Source of the DNA: CAWAND01 sp963783335 | GTDB taxonomy: Bacteria > Chloroflexota > Anaerolineae > Anaerolineales > E44-bin32 | DNA length: 64,000 nt | Assembly: GCA_963783335.1 (NCBI GenBank) | Contig: CAWAND010000002.1 | Location: forward strand, 1 to 64,000 | Reading direction: 5' to 3' | Shown here: positions 20,634 through 32,067 of the stretch, piece after piece | Layout: every line of letters begins with the position of its first letter | How positions within the stretch are numbered: position 1 is the first letter of the stretch | Program-made: the position numbers and the translations under genes | The notes under the pieces: model-generated | Databases searched by the model: none | What the model saw: the letters and a program-made list of their open reading frames with translations, nothing else | What the model was told of the DNA's origin: nothing

Positions 20634-22470
20634 GTGAGCGAACGCCGCTTGCTTGAGGTCCTATTCGCACGTCCGCGTTGGATGACCGACGAGATCTACC
20701 ACGTGGCCTTGGCCAGCATGTTAATCGCTGGACTAGTTGTGGCATACGGGACAACATCCCACTACGGCAAGTCTTTTGACGAACATGGGTGACGCGTCAT
20801 ATGCTTCAGCGTCGTTGAGAGCCTACGAGGGCAGCAAGGACTTCCTGTCCCATGGGGATCATGTCTACTATGGGCCCTTCTACCTGATGATATGGCAAAC
20901 AGCCAAAAGACCTTGAAGGGGGTCCACCAAGGCTGAATTGCAGGTTGACGCTGGACACTTTTTGAATTTCTTGACCTATCTGATAGGCCTAGCCGCGTTC
21001 TACTGGATATGTTTGAGATTGGCACACCCACCCGTGGCCCTGGCGGCGACTTTACTTTTCGCAATGCAACCAATGATCAATGGCCACGCCTTCATCAACC
21101 AGAAGGACATCCCTTTCATGACGTAGTAATCGTGGCTGTCGCAGCTGGGATGTCCGCATTCGATAGTTGGGCTCAGCAGGCAAGCGAGGCGCCCACGCGA
21201 GACCTGAGCCGGGGTTCATCGGCTGAAGGGAAAGTCTGGCACAGCGACGTAATCGGGTTGTGAAGGGGGATCTGGAGACATAATTGGGAAGCTTCGGACT
21301 ACGTGACGGCTTTGCACTTGTGGTGATGTTCCTGTCTGGCCATGCATTGGCCGAGCTGAGTGAAAGAACAGTTCGGGACGCCTACAGCCGATACCTAGAT
21401 GGGCTTGTGAACGAGTACTTCCGCCAGGGATGGCGCAGCACGCTAACTCGCTTCCAGCAGATGCTACACTGCGAAGGCAATGGCTCTCTACAACAGAGCC
21501 AGGTGGGCTGTGGGTTTGCTCATCCTGCCCACCGTGCCGCTGGTGCTTCATAAGCTTTTTCCGGCAACTCTTGCAGGCCTGGGTGCTGACCGGCTTTGGC
21601 GTTTGGTTTCGATCATGGTCGCAGGAGTGCTCATGGGTCTGGCGACATCGATCAGGATCGCAGGCCCACTAGCGGGTGGCCTGGTTGGGTCTATACGATG
21701 GCAAGAGCGAGGAGATGGGCGTTCATGCCGTTGCTGGGCTATTGGACGGTGGCCGGCATGGCGATGTATCTCACATGGCCATATCTTTGGGGAGCGCCGC
21801 TAAAGATCTTGTGAACACGTTCTCGGTGATGTCTGATTTCCGGGCGCATACCGTTCTGTATGGGGGTGCGTTCCTTCATTCCTCCTCGCTCCCTTACGAT
21901 TACCTGCCAAGGCTCAAATCGCTGGAACTCACCATCACCGCCTTGTTGCTCTTCATCTGGGGGAGCATCACAATCTCGATACGTCTGATGCATAGACAGA
22001 TTAGTTGGGCTACTGCCACGATTCGCATACTGTGGCTAGGTGTGCCATTCCTGGCTTTCATCATCCTTCGGACGCCGATCTACGGACAAATTCGCCAGGT
22101 GCTGTTTGCTTTGCCTTCTCTCTTCCTGGTGGCAGCGGTGGGAATGGATGACCTGTGGGCCAGGCTAGGTCGTGGCCTGCATTGAGAGCAGGTTTTATTG
22201 TCCTGATATTGGCGCTCCTGCCGTCTGTATGGGATCGGCATTGCTGCTTTCACCCATACGAATATGTCTATTTCAACCAGCCTGGCGGGGGGAGCTGCTG
22301 GAGCCAGACGGCGTGTACGACCTGGATGCTCTGGTGCACGTCCTACCGCGGAGCGATGGACTATGTGACAGCACTGCACCGAGGGGAGCCACGGTCGGCG
22401 GCTTGGGGGCCGGTGGCGGCTGCGGCCGACTTTGCGCGTAAGGATCTGGCAAGTCTAGTCGGACGTTGAC
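20634..22470 (+). pseudogene. Decayed paralogue of the GT-C membrane protein at 29946-31902
   Basis: A GTG at 20634 with GGGAGGA ten bases before it starts ERRLLEVLFARPRWMTDE. Next come HYGKSFDEHGDASY (compare HGQSTDEFSNYQY at 29946) and QPMINGHAFINQKDIPF (compare the paralogue's QPLLWGQAFTNQKDIPF). MGLATSIRIAGPLAGGLVG, YLTWPYLWGAPLKIL, YDYLPRLKSLELTI and CTSYRGAMDYV also each match the paralogue in order. The pieces fall in at least six reading frames. One section (about 21240-21400) has no clear match. The density of breaks is higher than in neighbours, so this is probably a true pseudogene. Confidence 0.65.
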
Positions 22471-22742
22471 ACTGCGAACCAGGATGCTACGTCTGCATTG
22501 GGGTGCAAGCCGGGCACTCTTGGATGATCGGAGATCCATACCAGGACTACCGAAAATGCGTCTACGAGGTTCAAACGTGGTTCGGCTGTCCTGGGCGGTG
22601 GTCAAGGCCTAGACCGGTACAATCTGGTATGCCTGAACATCGGGGCCATTCCCCACTTGTGACGTACAGAAGGTGACCTATGATCGTGCGATAGAATGCA
22701 TGCCGTCGGTTCAATGATGCTTCTGCGGGAAGAGATACATAG

Positions 22743-23873
22743 GTGCAACAGGACGGTCAGCTGCCGGAGGAGTTTGAAAGTGCCCAGATATTAGGGCGCC
22801 TTTCGCCGGACCCAGAACGGGGATACAGCGCCTTCGAAATCTGCAGACCGAGCAACCGTGTTCCTGGGGACGTCTGCACAATTGAAGCGATGCCCTCCTC
22901 CACCCCTTTCTTCATTGTCGGCTGTGGCCGATCAGGCACAAGCTTGCTCAGAGGCATGCTCAATCGGCACCCCCAGGTCGCCATCCCGCTTGAATCCCTC
23001 TTTATGATTGACTACCTTAGAGTTGAGCAGCGTTTCGAACTTGATTGGCTCAAAGCCTTGCTGGTCACCGAGCCAGAGATTCACGAATGGGGGCTGTACC
23101 CGAGTGTGGAAGACATCAAGGACTGTGGCACAGTAGCTGATGCCATCTCGCGGCTTCATGAGCTCTACACGGCAAGCCAAGGGGCCGAGATCTGGGGAGA
23201 GAAGACACCTCGCTTTGTTCGAGATTTGGATCTGCTCCATGAGCACTTCCCAGGCGCTCGATTTGTCCACTTGATACGCGATCCGAGGGCTGTTGCCAAT
23301 TCGCTCATTCAGTCTGATGTGCATCGAAGCGATGCCTTCCACGCTGCACAGCGATGGAAGAAGGACGTAGAACATGGTTTGGCTTTTGAGGTGAGTAATC
23401 CTGACGTCACGCTTCAAGTCAAGTATGAGGACTTGGTTTCAGATCCGGGCGCCGTTCTGCGGACGATTATGGACTTTCTCGGATTGCCTTATGCCGATCT
23501 GGAAAGCGAAAAGAGAGTTCCAGGTGGGGCAGAGGAGTACTCCGAGTTCTATGCACACATCCATGCCAACTTGGACATCCGACCCAGCACGAAATTTGTC
23601 GACAAGTGGGTTTCGCAAATGTCTGCAAGAGATCTCGAGGTCGTGGAAGCTGTGTGTCGGGACATGATGGTCAAGCTCGGATACGTTCCAAAACTCAGCT
23701 CGCCTCGCCTCAAAGCAACGGTTGTCACCTGGATGAAAATCAAACGACTTCTTCTGGCCATCCTCCAAGCCATGCGCTATTTGCGATACCGGCGAGCGTA
23801 TTTCATACGCCTGCTCTGGCGAAAGTGGAAGCTCGGCTTGCTCTGGGAGTTCCTTTGGACCGTCAACTACTGA
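22743..23873 (+). CDS. PAPS-dependent sulfotransferase family protein
   Basis: Intact. PFFIVGCGRSGTSLLRGML is the 5'-phosphosulfate-binding loop and RFVHLIRDPRAVANSL is the 3'-phosphate-binding motif of PAPS sulfotransferases. WGEKTPRFV, between them, is also usual. The family moves sulfate from PAPS to a hydroxyl or amine acceptor. The family is soluble or peripheral; the basic, hydrophobic tail after residue 320 (MKIKRLLLAILQAMRYLRYRR) suggests membrane contact. The GTG at 22743 has GGAAGAG upstream. The ATG at 22890 removes 49 non-conserved residues and places the loop at the very N-terminus, as in relatives, so either may be right. An ATP sulfurylase/APS kinase gene at 32068 could supply PAPS. 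Confidence 0.8.
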   Translation: MQQDGQLPEEFESAQILGRLSPDPERGYSAFEICRPSNRVPGDVCTIEAMPSSTPFFIVGCGRSGTSLLRGMLNRHPQVAIPLESLFMIDYLRVEQRFELDWLKALLVTEPEIHEWGLYPSVEDIKDCGTVADAISRLHELYTASQGAEIWGEKTPRFVRDLDLLHEHFPGARFVHLIRDPRAVANSLIQSDVHRSDAFHAAQRWKKDVEHGLAFEVSNPDVTLQVKYEDLVSDPGAVLRTIMDFLGLPYADLESEKRVPGGAEEYSEFYAHIHANLDIRPSTKFVDKWVSQMSARDLEVVEAVCRDMMVKLGYVPKLSSPRLKATVVTWMKIKRLLLAILQAMRYLRYRRAYFIRLLWRKWKLGLLWEFLWTVNY

Positions 23874-24884
23874 AACGCCTGCTCAGGCTGTTGGAAGGCC
23901 TGGTTGCCCTGGCGGTGATCGGGTACTTGGGCTGGATGATTTATCAGCGATGGGTGGAGGTGCGGGATGTTGAGCTTACTTTCCAGCTGGCCCCGTACTT
24001 GGTCGGGTGCATTATCCTGCTTGGATTTCAACATGTTCTACAGCTTCAGTTGGCAGACAACACTGCGGCTCATGGATGGCCGCGGCCGTCTTCCGACGAC
24101 CCTCGATCTGCATCGCATCTTCTTCCTTTCATTCATCACCCGCTACCTGCCCGCCGGCAGCGTGGTCAATATCGGCGGCAGAGTTGAACTCTTCAGGCGG
24201 CTCGGCGGACGCCGATCAAAGGGGCTGCAGAGCATCTACTACGAACAACTCAGCCTGATCATGGGCGTGGCTGTTCTGGGCTTGGTTGGGTCCACTTCTA
24301 TGATGTCGAAGGTTTGCCTGACTGGCTGACGGAATCGCGAGCTGGTATCGCTCCTGCTTTCGGGCGGCGATGGCCGCCTACTTTGGGGCCGACCTGCTCA
24401 TCGTCCATGCGCCGGCCTGGATGCGTCTCGATCGCCTCAAGGTCATCTGGAGACCGCTGTCCTTCGGCGGAAGACGTTGCTCTGGTTCCAGTTCGCAATC
24501 GTCAACTTGGCCCAAGGCGCGGCGGTTTACTGGATGCTTCGCGCCGTCTATCCGGCCATGGCAGATCGGCCCGAATTGACCTACCTGGTGATCTCGGGCT
24601 ACCTGGTTGGGCGGCTGGTGGGCCAGCTGGCGGCGTTTGTGCCGGGTGGGATTGGCATCCGGGAAGGGGCCTTCACGTTCTTGCTGAGTCCCTACGTTCC
24701 TGTACAGGCTGCCGTGGTGAGTGCTTCGCTCTTCCGGTTGTCATCTATGGTGATGGAGGCGGCCATCGCCGGAAGCCTGGTTGTCATCAGCCGTGTGCTC
24801 GGTCGTCCCACCAACGAGCAAACGACGCCAGGATCCGATTCACAGCGGAACGAGCCGGCAGACGAGCTAACGTCCGCAAAATGA
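23855..24884 (+). CDS. AglD/MprF-type membrane protein (lysylphosphatidylglycerol synthase TM region, UPF0104), frameshifted
   Basis: A TTG at 23855 overlaps the sulfotransferase stop and follows GGGAG. The pieces read LLEGLVALAVIGYLGWMIY, then FITRYLPAGSVVNIGGRVELF, then SIYYEQLSLIMGVAVLGLVG, then WFQFAIVNLAQGAAVYWML and VGQLAAFVPGGIGIREGAF. The last (PGGIGxREG) and the YxPxGSVxxxGGR pattern are signatures of the PF03706 family of eight-helix membrane proteins. These are associated with lipid or glycan transport or transfer. At least three frame changes occur between 24010 and 24480. The last block, 24477-24884, is clean. Confidence 0.65.
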
Positions 24885-24914
24885 GGGCCGCCATGGCCGG
24901 TGGGGAGATCGTCC

Positions 24915-26866
24915 ATGAATCTCTGGATCGGGTTGCCCAGCTGGGCCATCAGCGCGCTCTTTGTGAGTGTGGCAGCCTACGTCGTCCATCAGCCCTTCGG
25001 GCGCGTCGTCCGGCGCTGGACGCCGCCGGCTATGCTTTACCTGGGTCTTCGTCACCACCCTCTACGTGCTTGTTCCCGGTTTGGCGGGCCTTCTCCGGCC
25101 CCTTCCCCTGGCTGGGATAGCCCTGGCAGGGTTGGGGGTCTTGGCAGCTGTCCCGGCACTCACGCAAAATGTTGTCTAGCCTTCCCGCGGAAATGCGATC
25201 AGATGTTCAGTGCGCTCCGCGCATGGTGGGCAGACCTGCCCACCTGGCTCCGATGGGTGACGCTGGCTTTCGTGGTGTTCAGCCTGATTCGTTTTGCCTT
25301 TCTGATCGTGGTGCTGCCGCCTTTTGTATGGGACTCGCTGACCTATCATCTGACGAATGTAGCCCACTGGACGCAAGCTGGCCGGATCGAGCTCTTTGAG
25401 GCACCAGTCATTCGCATCTACACCCCCGCCAACTACGAGACCCTGGCCACATGGTTCACCGTCTTCATCCACCACGATCTGGTGGTCGAGGCGGCTGGCC
25501 TGCCTGCCTATGGGCTGGCGCTGCTGGCGGTGTATGCCCTGGCACGTGAACTCGGGGCATCGCGCACGGCGTCCTGGTTGGCCAGCTTGACCTATGCCTC
25601 CACGCCGGCTTTGCTGTTGGCCACCACGGGCACCAAAAACGACCCCCACATGGCGGCTTATTTCTTGACCTGTCTGGCCCTCATCGCGGGCTTCTCAATC
25701 AGGACCCGGATGCGGATGGGGAAAACCCACTGGGCCAGCTGCTCCTGCTGGGTGTGGTGGTGCTGTATGCTTTTGGGACCAAGGCCTACATGCTCCATCT
25801 ATGTCTTGCCTTGCTTGCTTTCGGCCTGCTGGGGGCGCTGTGGTAGGGCGGTTTGTGGGTTTGGTGGCGGAGGCTGCGTTCTGCCTGGGCCGAGCTCCTG
25901 TCGCCAGGGATGGGGAGCCGGATCTTCCTTATGGTCATCTTCGCCTCCGGCCTGTTCCTCGGCGGCTATTGGAATGTGCGGAATTGGGTCCTCACAGGGA
26001 ATCCTTTCTATCCTTATGGAGTGGCCGTTGGGAATGCCAGCGTACTTCCCGAAGGCGACCGGACGGCGCGTGTAAATCTGGACCGGCTCGAAGCCAACTT
26101 CCAGAGCCTGGTCGACAAATTCGGCGATTCCCAGCAGCCCATCACGCCCGATTTGCCAAACACGACCGGCTGGGGGTGGTTTGCCTACGGCATAGGGCTG
26201 CCGGCTTTGCTGTGGGGGATTGTTCGCCGTCGTCGCATCCGCTGGCTGGCTGCCACCTTTGGGTTGGGCCTGGTGTTTATCTTCCTTTCGGATCGGCCCA
26301 GCCCCTGGAACATGCGGTATGTGATCTGGTTTCCGGCGTTGTTCAGCCTGGCTTTTGCTGCATGGTTTGACGAGATACAAGACGCTGGCGGCTGGCTCGC
26401 CCGCGCAGCCGAAGTTCTCATGCTCCTGACGATTGGGCTCAATTTCGTCATGATGTTGAACTACAACATCGTTCGGCCGGGTCAGTTTCAACAAATGCTC
26501 GAGCGATCCGTGTGGGATCGCCAATCGGCGACCCTGAAAATCAACATGCCGGCGGAGTACGAAAACGCCATCGTGTACGTACCCAAGGATGCCTTGCTGG
26601 GATACAACGTCGGCTCCAACGGGTTCATCTATCCGCTGTATCGGGCCGACTTCTCCCAACGGATCGTCTATGTGCCATTTGACGCCACCGATACCTGTCA
26701 AGAGGTCGTGAACCAGATGGAGCTCAGCGGGTCGCGCTACCTTTTCGTCGCGCCCGAGCATACGCCGGATGCCAAGATTGCTCTGCTTCAACGCTGCAGC
26801 GAAACGCCAGGATCAGGTTTGCGCCAGCGAGCGCGAGGAGTGTATGTCACCAAACCCGGATCGTAA
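24915..26866 (+). CDS. Polytopic GT-C-like membrane glycosyltransferase, frameshifted
   Basis: The ATG at 24915 follows GGGGAGA. Two N-terminal helices precede DLPTWLRWVTLAFVVFSL and WDSLTYHLTNVAHWTQAG, the same WDSLxYHLxxVAHW motif as the gene at 33832. Then come NYETLATWF, ALARELGASRTASWLASL and TGTKNDPHMAAYF. After frame changes around 25730-25850 the protein continues as GYWNVRNWVLTGNPFYPYG and FLSDRPSPWNMRYVIWFP, ending VYVTKPGS. Earlier frame changes lie near 25050 and 25180. Together these give one protein of about 650 residues with a soluble C-terminal tail. Sugar transfer from a lipid donor is the family-based guess. Confidence 0.6.
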
Positions 26867-27023
26867 CCGGCGGGCCGAGGCAGCATTGGTGCTCGTGGCG
26901 TGTGCCGCCTTCACAGCCTGGTACGCGAAGGGCCAACTGCTTTACACACTCTACTTTGGCTATCAACTTGCCAGGGTGATCTTCCCGCAATGGCTCCCGC
27001 CCGTGGGTGGTTCGAGCGGCTAG
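26844..27023 (+). CDS. Possible small membrane protein
   Basis: A 59-codon frame starts ATG at 26844 with GAGGAG three bases upstream and overlaps the end of the previous gene by 23 bp. It encodes a basic N-terminus (NPDRNRR), one hydrophobic helix (ALVLVACAAFTAWYA) and an aromatic-rich second half. I do not recognise it. It fills most of a 260-bp gap, so it may be real, but the spacing is tight and it could be chance. Confidence 0.3.
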   Translation: MSPNPDRNRRAEAALVLVACAAFTAWYAKGQLLYTLYFGYQLARVIFPQWLPPVGGSSG

Positions 27024-27126
27024 CATGATGATGAGGCGTGTCAGCGGCAGCCGCCAGGCCCACTGGCGATGGAAATGAGGGTGGTAGGGTGCGAGAAGGA
27101 CTGGATCGGGCGAGACAAAGGGACCG

Positions 27127-28953
27127 GTGCGCTTGTTTGTGTTCGGCCCACCCGATGGGGAAGCCTGGGTGGGGTCCACCCGATGGGAGTTGCCAGTGGA
27201 TAGGAAACTTTGGAGCCGATATTGGCCCTTTCCGTTCCTCGTAGGATTGCTTTGGGTTGTCCGCTACTGGCACAGCTGGGGGTTCGGGTTTTATGAGGAC
27301 GATCTGACCCACCTGCCCACGGCAGCCGCAATGACGATCAACCAGGCAATAGGGTATGCCTTTGATTTGAATCGCATCCTTCAACTGCATGGCGGGGGCC
27401 ATCCCATCCACTACACCTTCATCTATCTGCTGACGAATATTGGATGGCGATTGGGCGGCCTACATGCCCTCTATCTGATTGGATACTCCATTGAGGCATT
27501 GAACATCTGTCTCTTCTTTCTACTGATGCGGCGAATCCACAGCTGGCGCCTGGGTCTTGTCGCAGGGATAGCCTATGTCCTGTATTCTGCAGATACAACG
27601 CAGACCTTTCTCACCCTCGCTCTTGGGCTTCACCCTGCCATCACGATCTTCCTGGTCGCTGCCCACGCGTACATGTCCAACCAGAAGTGGCTCTGCTACT
27701 TGCTTGCACCCCTCATCCTGCTCACGTATGAGACGATCTATCCTGTACTCTTCGCTCTGCCCTTCCTCACTGGAGTTAGCCTCCGCCAACGCCGAAGAGA
27801 CATCGTCAATCATCTGGCGATTGTGGGTGGAATACTGGCGCTCTTCGCCGTTTGGCGCTTCTCCGTTGGGGACGACAGAATTGGCGGGTTGGGGCTGAAG
27901 GACGCCATCGTCATTCCCGTGGCACACATGGTCGAAGGTCCCATGGTCAGCCTCGGAACGTACCTCCTACGCTGTGTTCAGACCCTTCGGAACTTGGATC
28001 TCGAGGTGGTGATAGTCTCGGTGTTGTGCATTGTTGGATTCGCCTGGTTGTTGAGCGCTGTCGACTTGGGGGAGTCGGCATTGAACCGCGAGCGGCTCTC
28101 TGAATCCATCGCCCGAATCAGGCGTTGGACCGGGTGGCGCCATGCCCTTCCGGAAGCCTTGGCCGATCTCCCCAGCGAAACGTCTTCTTTGGTTCGGTCG
28201 GCATTCGCCGGGGCAGCCATGCTCGTCCTGGCGTATCCGCTCACCTTTACGGTGCGCGCCTACGCCATCACAGGACGGGACACGCGCGTTCACAGCGCCG
28301 GAGTCCTTGGGGCTGCCGTCTTCGTAGGCAGCCTGGTCTTGATCCTTCTGCAAGTGGCCAATGCCGTCGGCCGGCGGCGCACAGTCACCCTGTTGCTGGC
28401 TGCCTGGCTGGGCTTGTTGGCCGGGTACGGCTTTGTCATCCAGCGTGATTATCGGCTGGCCTGGACTTATCAGCGCCAATTTTGGTCAGCGCTTGTCCGT
28501 CAGATTCCAGATGTTTCAGAAGGCGATTCGATCATCGTCGAACCGCAGGGGTTGATCGATACGCGGCAAATTGCGGCCAACTATTGGAATTTCCCAATCG
28601 TGTTGAGCCAAATCTACGACTTTCCGGAGGCGTGGCACGACCCCGTGTGGGTCTACCGCCTGACCGAGTCGTGGCAGGACGGCATCCTGGCGGAAGATGG
28701 CAAACTGGAACTCGACGCTTCCACGGTGTTCGCCCCTCCGGATACATTCCGCGACACCGATCCATCCAAAGCGATCCTGATCCAAACCGACGAAAACAGG
28801 CTCTCGCGAGTTACTCGCCCATTGGAAATCGACGGATCCGCCATGAGATCCAAGGGGACCGGAACCCAAAAAGAGGGAGAGCCGCCCTATCCGCCAGGAT
28901 TCCTCTATCAGTACCTCATCGGGCAAACAGGGCCTCGCGAGAGCGCCAAGTGA
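27127..28953 (+). CDS. Large polytopic membrane protein of the surface-glycan region, intact
   Basis: One of the few uninterrupted membrane proteins here, 608 residues from the GTG at 27127. After helix 1 it reads FGFYEDDLTHLPTAAAM; the EDD pair sits where GT-C proteins keep catalytic acids. Then come LQLHGGGHPIHYTFIYLL and SADTTQTFLTLALGLHPA. About twelve helices are followed by a soluble tail of about 150 residues (IVEPQGLIDTRQIAANYW) and a proline-rich end. I know no named family for it. GT-C-like sugar transfer is inferred from the layout and neighbours. A GTG at 27196 would be an alternative start closer to the first helix. Confidence 0.65.
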   Translation: MRLFVFGPPDGEAWVGSTRWELPVDRKLWSRYWPFPFLVGLLWVVRYWHSWGFGFYEDDLTHLPTAAAMTINQAIGYAFDLNRILQLHGGGHPIHYTFIYLLTNIGWRLGGLHALYLIGYSIEALNICLFFLLMRRIHSWRLGLVAGIAYVLYSADTTQTFLTLALGLHPAITIFLVAAHAYMSNQKWLCYLLAPLILLTYETIYPVLFALPFLTGVSLRQRRRDIVNHLAIVGGILALFAVWRFSVGDDRIGGLGLKDAIVIPVAHMVEGPMVSLGTYLLRCVQTLRNLDLEVVIVSVLCIVGFAWLLSAVDLGESALNRERLSESIARIRRWTGWRHALPEALADLPSETSSLVRSAFAGAAMLVLAYPLTFTVRAYAITGRDTRVHSAGVLGAAVFVGSLVLILLQVANAVGRRRTVTLLLAAWLGLLAGYGFVIQRDYRLAWTYQRQFWSALVRQIPDVSEGDSIIVEPQGLIDTRQIAANYWNFPIVLSQIYDFPEAWHDPVWVYRLTESWQDGILAEDGKLELDASTVFAPPDTFRDTDPSKAILIQTDENRLSRVTRPLEIDGSAMRSKGTGTQKEGEPPYPPGFLYQYLIGQTGPRESAK

Positions 28954-29166
28954 CACGGAAATGGGCTGATCTAAGCAACGTCCGCGCAGTTAAGGGGAGG
29001 CCGCTTGCTCGCTCTCAGCCAAAGAGTCATTCTGTGACGAACTGGCCTGGGCTTCAAACTTGCCTTTGCGAGCAGGATGAACTCACTTGAGGCGGATCAT
29101 GTCAAATCGTGGTAGGCAGGGGAGTGGAGGACAGATGCAGGCAGACAAGAAAAAGAGACCTCGGAT

Positions 29167-29781
29167 ATGAACAGGATGACGGATCAAGACGTCGTCGCTG
29201 GGAATGTCTATGACAAGTACAACACCCGCAATCCTATCTACCGTAGGCTCGTCTCGAGCTACTTCGATCACCTCACTCAGCTTCTGGGGCAGGTGCACCC
29301 GGCCAATGTTCTGGAAGTCGGTTGTGGGGAGGGGCATATGGCAGACTTCGCCCGAAAGAAACTGGGTGAGGTGACCTTGGTCGCTTTGGATGTTTCCCAA
29401 TCCGTGTTGGTCGATGCGGTAGAGCCCTATTCTCAACTCCGGTTTGTGTGTGGCAATGGGTACCGCTTGCCATTCGATGACGGTCAGTTTGACCTTGTGC
29501 TGGCCCTGGAATCCTTGGAGCATATGGTTGAAGCGGAGAAAGCGCTGATGGAGATTCGCCAAGTCAGCAAACGAGATGTCATCGTGAGCGTGCCCCAGGA
29601 GCCGGTCTGGCGGCTTCTGAATTTCGCCCGGGGCGCCTACCTTGCCGATTTGGGCAACACACCAGGTCACGTCCGGCATTGGAGCAAGCGTGGGATTATC
29701 CGCCTGCTTCGATCCCACTTCGAAGTCGAGCAGGTCTACGCTCCATTTCCCTGGACCATGGCGCGCTGCCGGGTCGATTGA
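29167..29781 (+). CDS. Class I SAM-dependent methyltransferase
   Basis: Intact, 204 residues. NVLEVGCGEGHMADFARK is the SAM-binding glycine loop, LVALDVSQSVL the acidic end of strand 2, CGNGYRLPFDDGQFDLVLAL the motif II region, and LESLEHM the post-strand helix. The family methylates small molecules or glycans; the acceptor cannot be read from the sequence. It stands between two membrane transferases on the same strand, with gaps of about 215 and 165 bp. A second ATG at 29176 is a possible start. Confidence 0.8.
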   Translation: MNRMTDQDVVAGNVYDKYNTRNPIYRRLVSSYFDHLTQLLGQVHPANVLEVGCGEGHMADFARKKLGEVTLVALDVSQSVLVDAVEPYSQLRFVCGNGYRLPFDDGQFDLVLALESLEHMVEAEKALMEIRQVSKRDVIVSVPQEPVWRLLNFARGAYLADLGNTPGHVRHWSKRGIIRLLRSHFEVEQVYAPFPWTMARCRVD

Positions 29782-29945
29782 TCGATAACGCGTACGGCCC
29801 CGTCTCTGATCTCGACAGCGGTAGATTGGCTGCCCATACCAGCTGTGATCCGTCGGTGTCCGGTTGAGCGCCTCGATCCAGGCGCCCACGCAAGTTTACC
29901 CGTCCGAGCCAGGTGTGAGTTTGGTGGGTAGAGTCAGAACCCCGA

Positions 29946-31902
29946 ATGAAGGCTTTGTCCAGTTCAGGGCATCCCCCCATTCGCAGGCGGGAATGGGCCC
30001 TGTTGTCCGTTGTGCTCGGTGCGCTGCTGCTCTTGGGGATGATCTTGCTGCCGTCCCATGGACAATCAACGGACGAGTTTTCAAACTACCAGTACGCCGC
30101 CGATGCGCTCCGGACATACACGGGAACGAGGGTCTTTGTCGGCCCTTTTTTCCAAGGCGTGCCGATAGACTGGCTGTATGGGCCATTCCACTTTGAATTG
30201 GCCTACTTGCTGGGGGCGCTGGTTGAGAGACTTCCGCTCGGCTGGACGGCCACCGACGGTCGCCATCTGGCCACCTTCTTTGTCTTCCTCCTGGGGGGAG
30301 GAGGTATCTATGTCCTTGGCAGGCGGGGCCTCCGACCGTTCGCGGCAAGCGTAGCCACCGGGTTGTTCCTGTCTCAGCCACTACTGTGGGGTCAGGCATT
30401 CACCAATCAGAAGGACATTCCCTTCTTGGCCTACTTCATCTTGGCGATGGCTATCGGCCTGGTTGGCGTGGACCGGCTGGAATTTAAGAAGCCGGCTGGG
30501 AAGGGCCGGCTGTCGATGGGGTGGCATCAGATCAATTCGGCTGGATGACCTCGCTGTCGACGGATGTCCGCGCCCTGCACAAAGGTCGTGGGTACTCATA
30601 AGTGCGGGGTTGCTGGCTCTAGGGTCTGCGGTGGTCGCCACGTTGTGGGGTGCCGTGTTCTTGCCTGCGGGGCGTTGGATGCTGGAGGCAGCCTATCATG
30701 GGAACGCCATCCAGCCTATCCAGCAGATCTTCAATAGCGTGGCCACCGATGCGTACAAAACACCCTTTTCCATGTACTTGGACAAGCTGGATCTCGTGTA
30801 CACGTGGGCCAAAGTACCGCTTGCTTTAGCTTGGTTGGCCTTGTTTTTGGCTCTGATCCGAGCTCGCTTGCCTCGTATCTGGCAAAAGGGGACAGCTTAT
30901 GTCCCCCAGGGTTCTTGGCTGCTCTTGGTCGCCGGAGGCGTGCTGGGGCTGGCCAACTCCATCCGAGTAGCTGCCCCGCTGGCGGGGGGCCTCGTCGGCC
31001 TGTATCTTCTGGTCAGACTGAAGAGAAGGGCATGGGTGCCCCTGGCGGGGTACGGCTTGGCGGCGATGGCCGTGTCCTATCTGACCTGGCCCTGGCTCTG
31101 GCAGGCGCCCATCGCCAACTATTGGGAAAGCCTCAAGGTGATGTCGAGCTTCCCTAGCCACAAGGTCTTGTTCGAGGGGGTGGTGTACCCCTCTTCCGAT
31201 ATTCCTTGGGACTACGTGCCCAAGCTGGTTGCGATCCAAACGACCGCCCTCGTCCTGCCGCTGTCTTTGATTGGGCTTTGGGTCGCGGCCCGGCGTGTCC
31301 GCCGAGGCGACTATCCCCTGGTTGAATTGGCATTGTGGCTCTTGTGGTTCATTGTGCCGGTGGCGCTTGTGATCGGACTGCACAGCTCACTCTACGGCAA
31401 CCTGCGACAAATGCTGTTCATCCTTCCGCCTCTCTTCTTGCTGTCGGGATGGGCCATTGAGTGGGTGGTCAGTCAGCTTGCAGGTGCCGTCTGGCGGATC
31501 GTGGTCCCGATGGCGGTCTTGGCGCCGGGGATTCTCGCAATCGCTGTCCTTCATCCCTACGCCAATTCATATTTCAATGGATGGGTCGGCTGGACATCCG
31601 GTGCCTACGGTCGCTACCAGGTGGACTCATGGTGCACCAGCTACCGGGAAGCCGTCACCTTCCTGAATCTTCACGCGCCGAAGGGGGCGGTGGTTGATGT
31701 CCGCGGGCCCTTTCGATCTGCAGTGGATTTCGCCAGACCCGACCTTGATATGCATCCGGACTTTCAACCTTCGCCGACCCCGGACTACGCTCTGATGTGC
31801 CAGATTGACATCCTCGGGAATGGCTACCATGGGAATCTTCCGGTTGTGTATCGGGTGACTCGTGGCAAGGCTGTTCTGGCGGTGGTGAGGGGATCGCCCT
31901 AG
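29946..31902 (+). CDS. GT-C/ArnT-like polytopic membrane glycosyltransferase, one frameshift
   Basis: About 650 residues. After helix 1, LPSHGQSTDEFSNYQYAADAL carries the acidic DE motif; then WLYGPFHFELAYLLG and GQAFTNQKDIPFLAYFI. The frame changes near 30530, after GWHQI, and continues as RLDDLAVDG. A second half follows with LGLANSIRVAAPLAGGLVG, YLTWPWLWQAP and LHPYANSYFNGWVG, the last being the HPYxxxYxN motif of this family. CTSYREAVTFLN begins the soluble tail. The decayed region at 20634-22470 is its paralogue. Role by family: transfer of a sugar from polyprenyl phosphate to a glycan or protein outside the cell membrane. Confidence 0.65.
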
Positions 31903-32067
31903 ATACACGTGGGTATGCGCCATGCCAGGACGAGTCTTAGATCTCTGGGATGGACAAGTAGCCTGATTCTCTGAGGTGAACCAGTGCGGCCGGCTCCGGG
32001 GATCGTCTCAACCTCAAGGTGGTAAGATTGGCCGGTTGAACTGTATGCCATTGGGAGGTATCTGACT

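Noticed and set aside
24900..26075. One 391-residue protein in a single frame
   Set aside because: Only its start and middle match the membrane protein. The stretches at about 25050-25190 and after 25730 are out-of-frame readings (many C and W residues) of the same gene.
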